This document shows positions 62,688-64,000 of a stretch of DNA of 64,000 nucleotides, one piece after another. The translations under genes were made by a program, and so were the position numbers. Origin of the DNA: Isochrysis galbana (Eukaryota; Haptophyta; Isochrysidales; Isochrysidaceae); the NCBI GenBank assembly GCA_018136815.1, contig CM030937.1, forward strand, positions 5,102,632 through 5,166,631. The letters run 5' to 3'. Position 1 is the stretch's first letter, and the number at the start of each line of letters is the position of its first letter. The notes under the pieces are model-generated. The model was not told the DNA's origin, did no database searches, and was given only the letters and a program-made list of their open reading frames with translations.

Positions 62688-63218
62688 ATGGCAGTGGCCC
62701 TGCTCAGCCTGTTGCTCGGCGTCGGGTATATCACGGTGCAGAATGCTGAATTTAAAGAGCTTATTGCGGCCGATTTCTTTAAGGCCATCATTGACGTGCG
62801 CCGCACCGACGAGTGGAACGCTGGACACCTCCCTAACGCGACATTTGTGCAGAGCTTCAACGTCGACGGCTTTACGGCGCCGGGTGCCGAGCTCATCTTA
62901 GACTGCAAGGACTGCCCGATCGCCGTGTACTGTAGATCAGGGTCGCGTTCCAAACAAGCCTCCGAGATTCTTGAGGCCGCGAACTACACCAATGTCTACG
63001 ATGCCCTTGGCATCAACCAGTGGACAGCAGCGGGCAACGTCCTCGTCATGACGGCCCCTGTCATTCCACACTGCTACCAAGCCCCTTGTATTGCCCCTTC
63101 TCCCCCTTCTCCCCCAAGCGTCTGCCCTCCGAGCTGCATGCCAGTCCGGCGCACTCGCCGCCGTGTGCTATTCTCCAATATGCCGAACTGTCCAGCGGGA
63201 TGCGAGCCTTCATATTGA
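62688..63218 (+). CDS. Rhodanese-domain protein with N-terminal signal or anchor
   Basis: A 176-residue protein. Residues 1-19 (MAVALLSLLLGVGYITVQN) are a hydrophobic signal peptide or membrane anchor, so it probably enters the secretory pathway. Residues 25-115 are a rhodanese fold: AIIDVRRTDEWNAGHLPNA, the active-site loop VYCRSGSRSKQA with its cysteine, and NVYDALGINQWTAAG. Rhodaneses carry sulfur as a cysteine persulfide and transfer it to acceptors such as cyanide or thiols; the physiological acceptor here is unknown. The tail is Pro/Cys-rich (APSPPSPPSVCPPSC) and ends CPAGCEPSY, which suits an extracellular protein. The ATG at 62688 gives the signal; an upstream ATG at 62648 is in another frame. 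Confidence 0.8.
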   Translation: MAVALLSLLLGVGYITVQNAEFKELIAADFFKAIIDVRRTDEWNAGHLPNATFVQSFNVDGFTAPGAELILDCKDCPIAVYCRSGSRSKQASEILEAANYTNVYDALGINQWTAAGNVLVMTAPVIPHCYQAPCIAPSPPSPPSVCPPSCMPVRRTRRRVLFSNMPNCPAGCEPSY

Positions 63219-64000
63219 TGGTTGATGGTGACATCTTGTACTCCTACCTGCTCTGCACCTGCTCCTGTGCTGTTTCTCCCTCTAACCTCTCCACTCTCGA
63301 CCTCTGAGAGAGGCGGGGGGGCGAGGCACCCTATGGTCGCGAATGTGTTGGGTGTCCATCATTGCTGCTGTCGTTGGTTCTTCTTTCAGCCGTGATTGCG
63401 GCTCCCATACTTCCTCCTCATCCTACCGCTCCCATACTTCCTTCTTATCCTACCCGTTATCGTGTTGTATCTTGTCGTTCTGTGCTATTTTGCGGAAGAC
63501 ATAGACAGAGATATGGTCGACGATACACCAACACGGACAGCACCATCTCTTTGATGTCGGTCTACGTCTAATGGCCTGCTCTAAAAAGCAAAAGCACATT
63601 TTCATGGAGGCTGTCGCCTCGTGGGCGCACCCGCAAGCATAAGTTTATACTTTTAATTCAAAGGCGGTAATGGGGAGGCGCCTGGTGCCCTCCCCTTCGG
63701 GCACTAATCCCCTCCGGGGAAGCTCGTCAGAGGCAACCTCATGCACGGCCACCTGGCGGACCTGGCGTGTTGTGGTTGTGGGCAGCGGACTGGGGACTAA
63801 CTAAGTCTAAGTCACTTGGGACTAGGACTATCACTGGGGAGAACCCGGGGGACGCTGAGAGACCAACGGTAACCGATGACATACTAATACGCAAAGAGCT
63901 ACGCAAATACTGCGTGTGGCTCTACCAAGGGCGCACCAAAGTCGCGTTCCGTCAAAAGAGGGCCATGTGATAGTTTTGTTTTCACTCAGACTGTTATGTG
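63219..64000. other. Right end, no firm gene
   Basis: A short plus-strand frame (63767-63970) ends LRKYCVWLYQGRTKVAFRQK, which looks protein-like. Its last 24 bases match 3228-3251, suggesting a dispersed repeat, possibly the end of a retroelement ORF. The preceding part is intergenic. Confidence 0.3.

Overview
The window is nuclear DNA of a eukaryote, not a bacterium, virus or organelle. Coding regions are split by GT-AG introns of about 95-215 bp. The proteins are eukaryotic types: ankyrin, longin, IBR/Ariadne, PH, fibronectin III, EF-hand and a PPP phosphatase. Non-LTR retrotransposon remains are plentiful. The mix of GC-rich coding DNA, GA/CT microsatellites beside most gene starts, calcium-binding proteins and one domain that recalls flagellar-associated proteins suggests a unicellular alga or flagellated protist. 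A haptophyte-like alga is a guess; the sequence alone does not settle it.

Layout. 1-8.0 kb is gene-bearing: the 5' part of a coiled-coil gene (minus), an MGQYY-type hypothetical gene (minus) and TRMO, a tRNA t6A37 methyltransferase (plus). 8.0-19.2 kb is a repeat graveyard of LINE 3' fragments, two structured SINE-like copies (9.45 and 13.1 kb), a 2,052-bp TIR transposon with target duplication, and a LINE with a 16-bp target duplication that itself carries an insert with palindromic ends. 19.3-22.9 kb holds xylulokinase (minus, two exons) head-to-head with an ankyrin gene (plus). 23.9-27.8 kb holds an unrecognised minus-strand ORF whose 5' end lies in a tandem array of 203-bp units, and a TIR-transposon end. 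28.6-31.5 kb is an EF-hand/fibronectin III gene (plus). 31.5-36 kb is repeats again, with the second full SINE-like copy. 36.0-39.4 kb (minus) encodes an apparent ankyrin-longin-IBR-Ariadne fusion. 41.6-44.4 kb (minus) encodes a protein packed with basophilic kinase motifs. 45.6-48.0 kb has a frameshifted LINE endonuclease and a probable 2-oxoglutarate oxygenase fragment. 51.1-54.0 kb is a PH-domain gene (plus), 56.0-60.3 kb a five- or six-exon EF-hand/PPP phosphatase (minus), and 62.7-63.2 kb a secreted or membrane-anchored rhodanese (plus).

The genes do not form one pathway. The most unusual non-genic content is a family of about 760-bp retroelements (9454-10209, 34449-35211, and a diverged copy near 13112-13735). 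They have a fixed head and a tail resembling the LINE tail, target duplications of 16-17 bp, and two adjacent hairpins whose stems keep pairing although their bases differ between copies. I found no tRNA, rRNA or CRISPR. Splice sites were read by eye. Intergenic stretches are described as seen; where I saw nothing, I say so.
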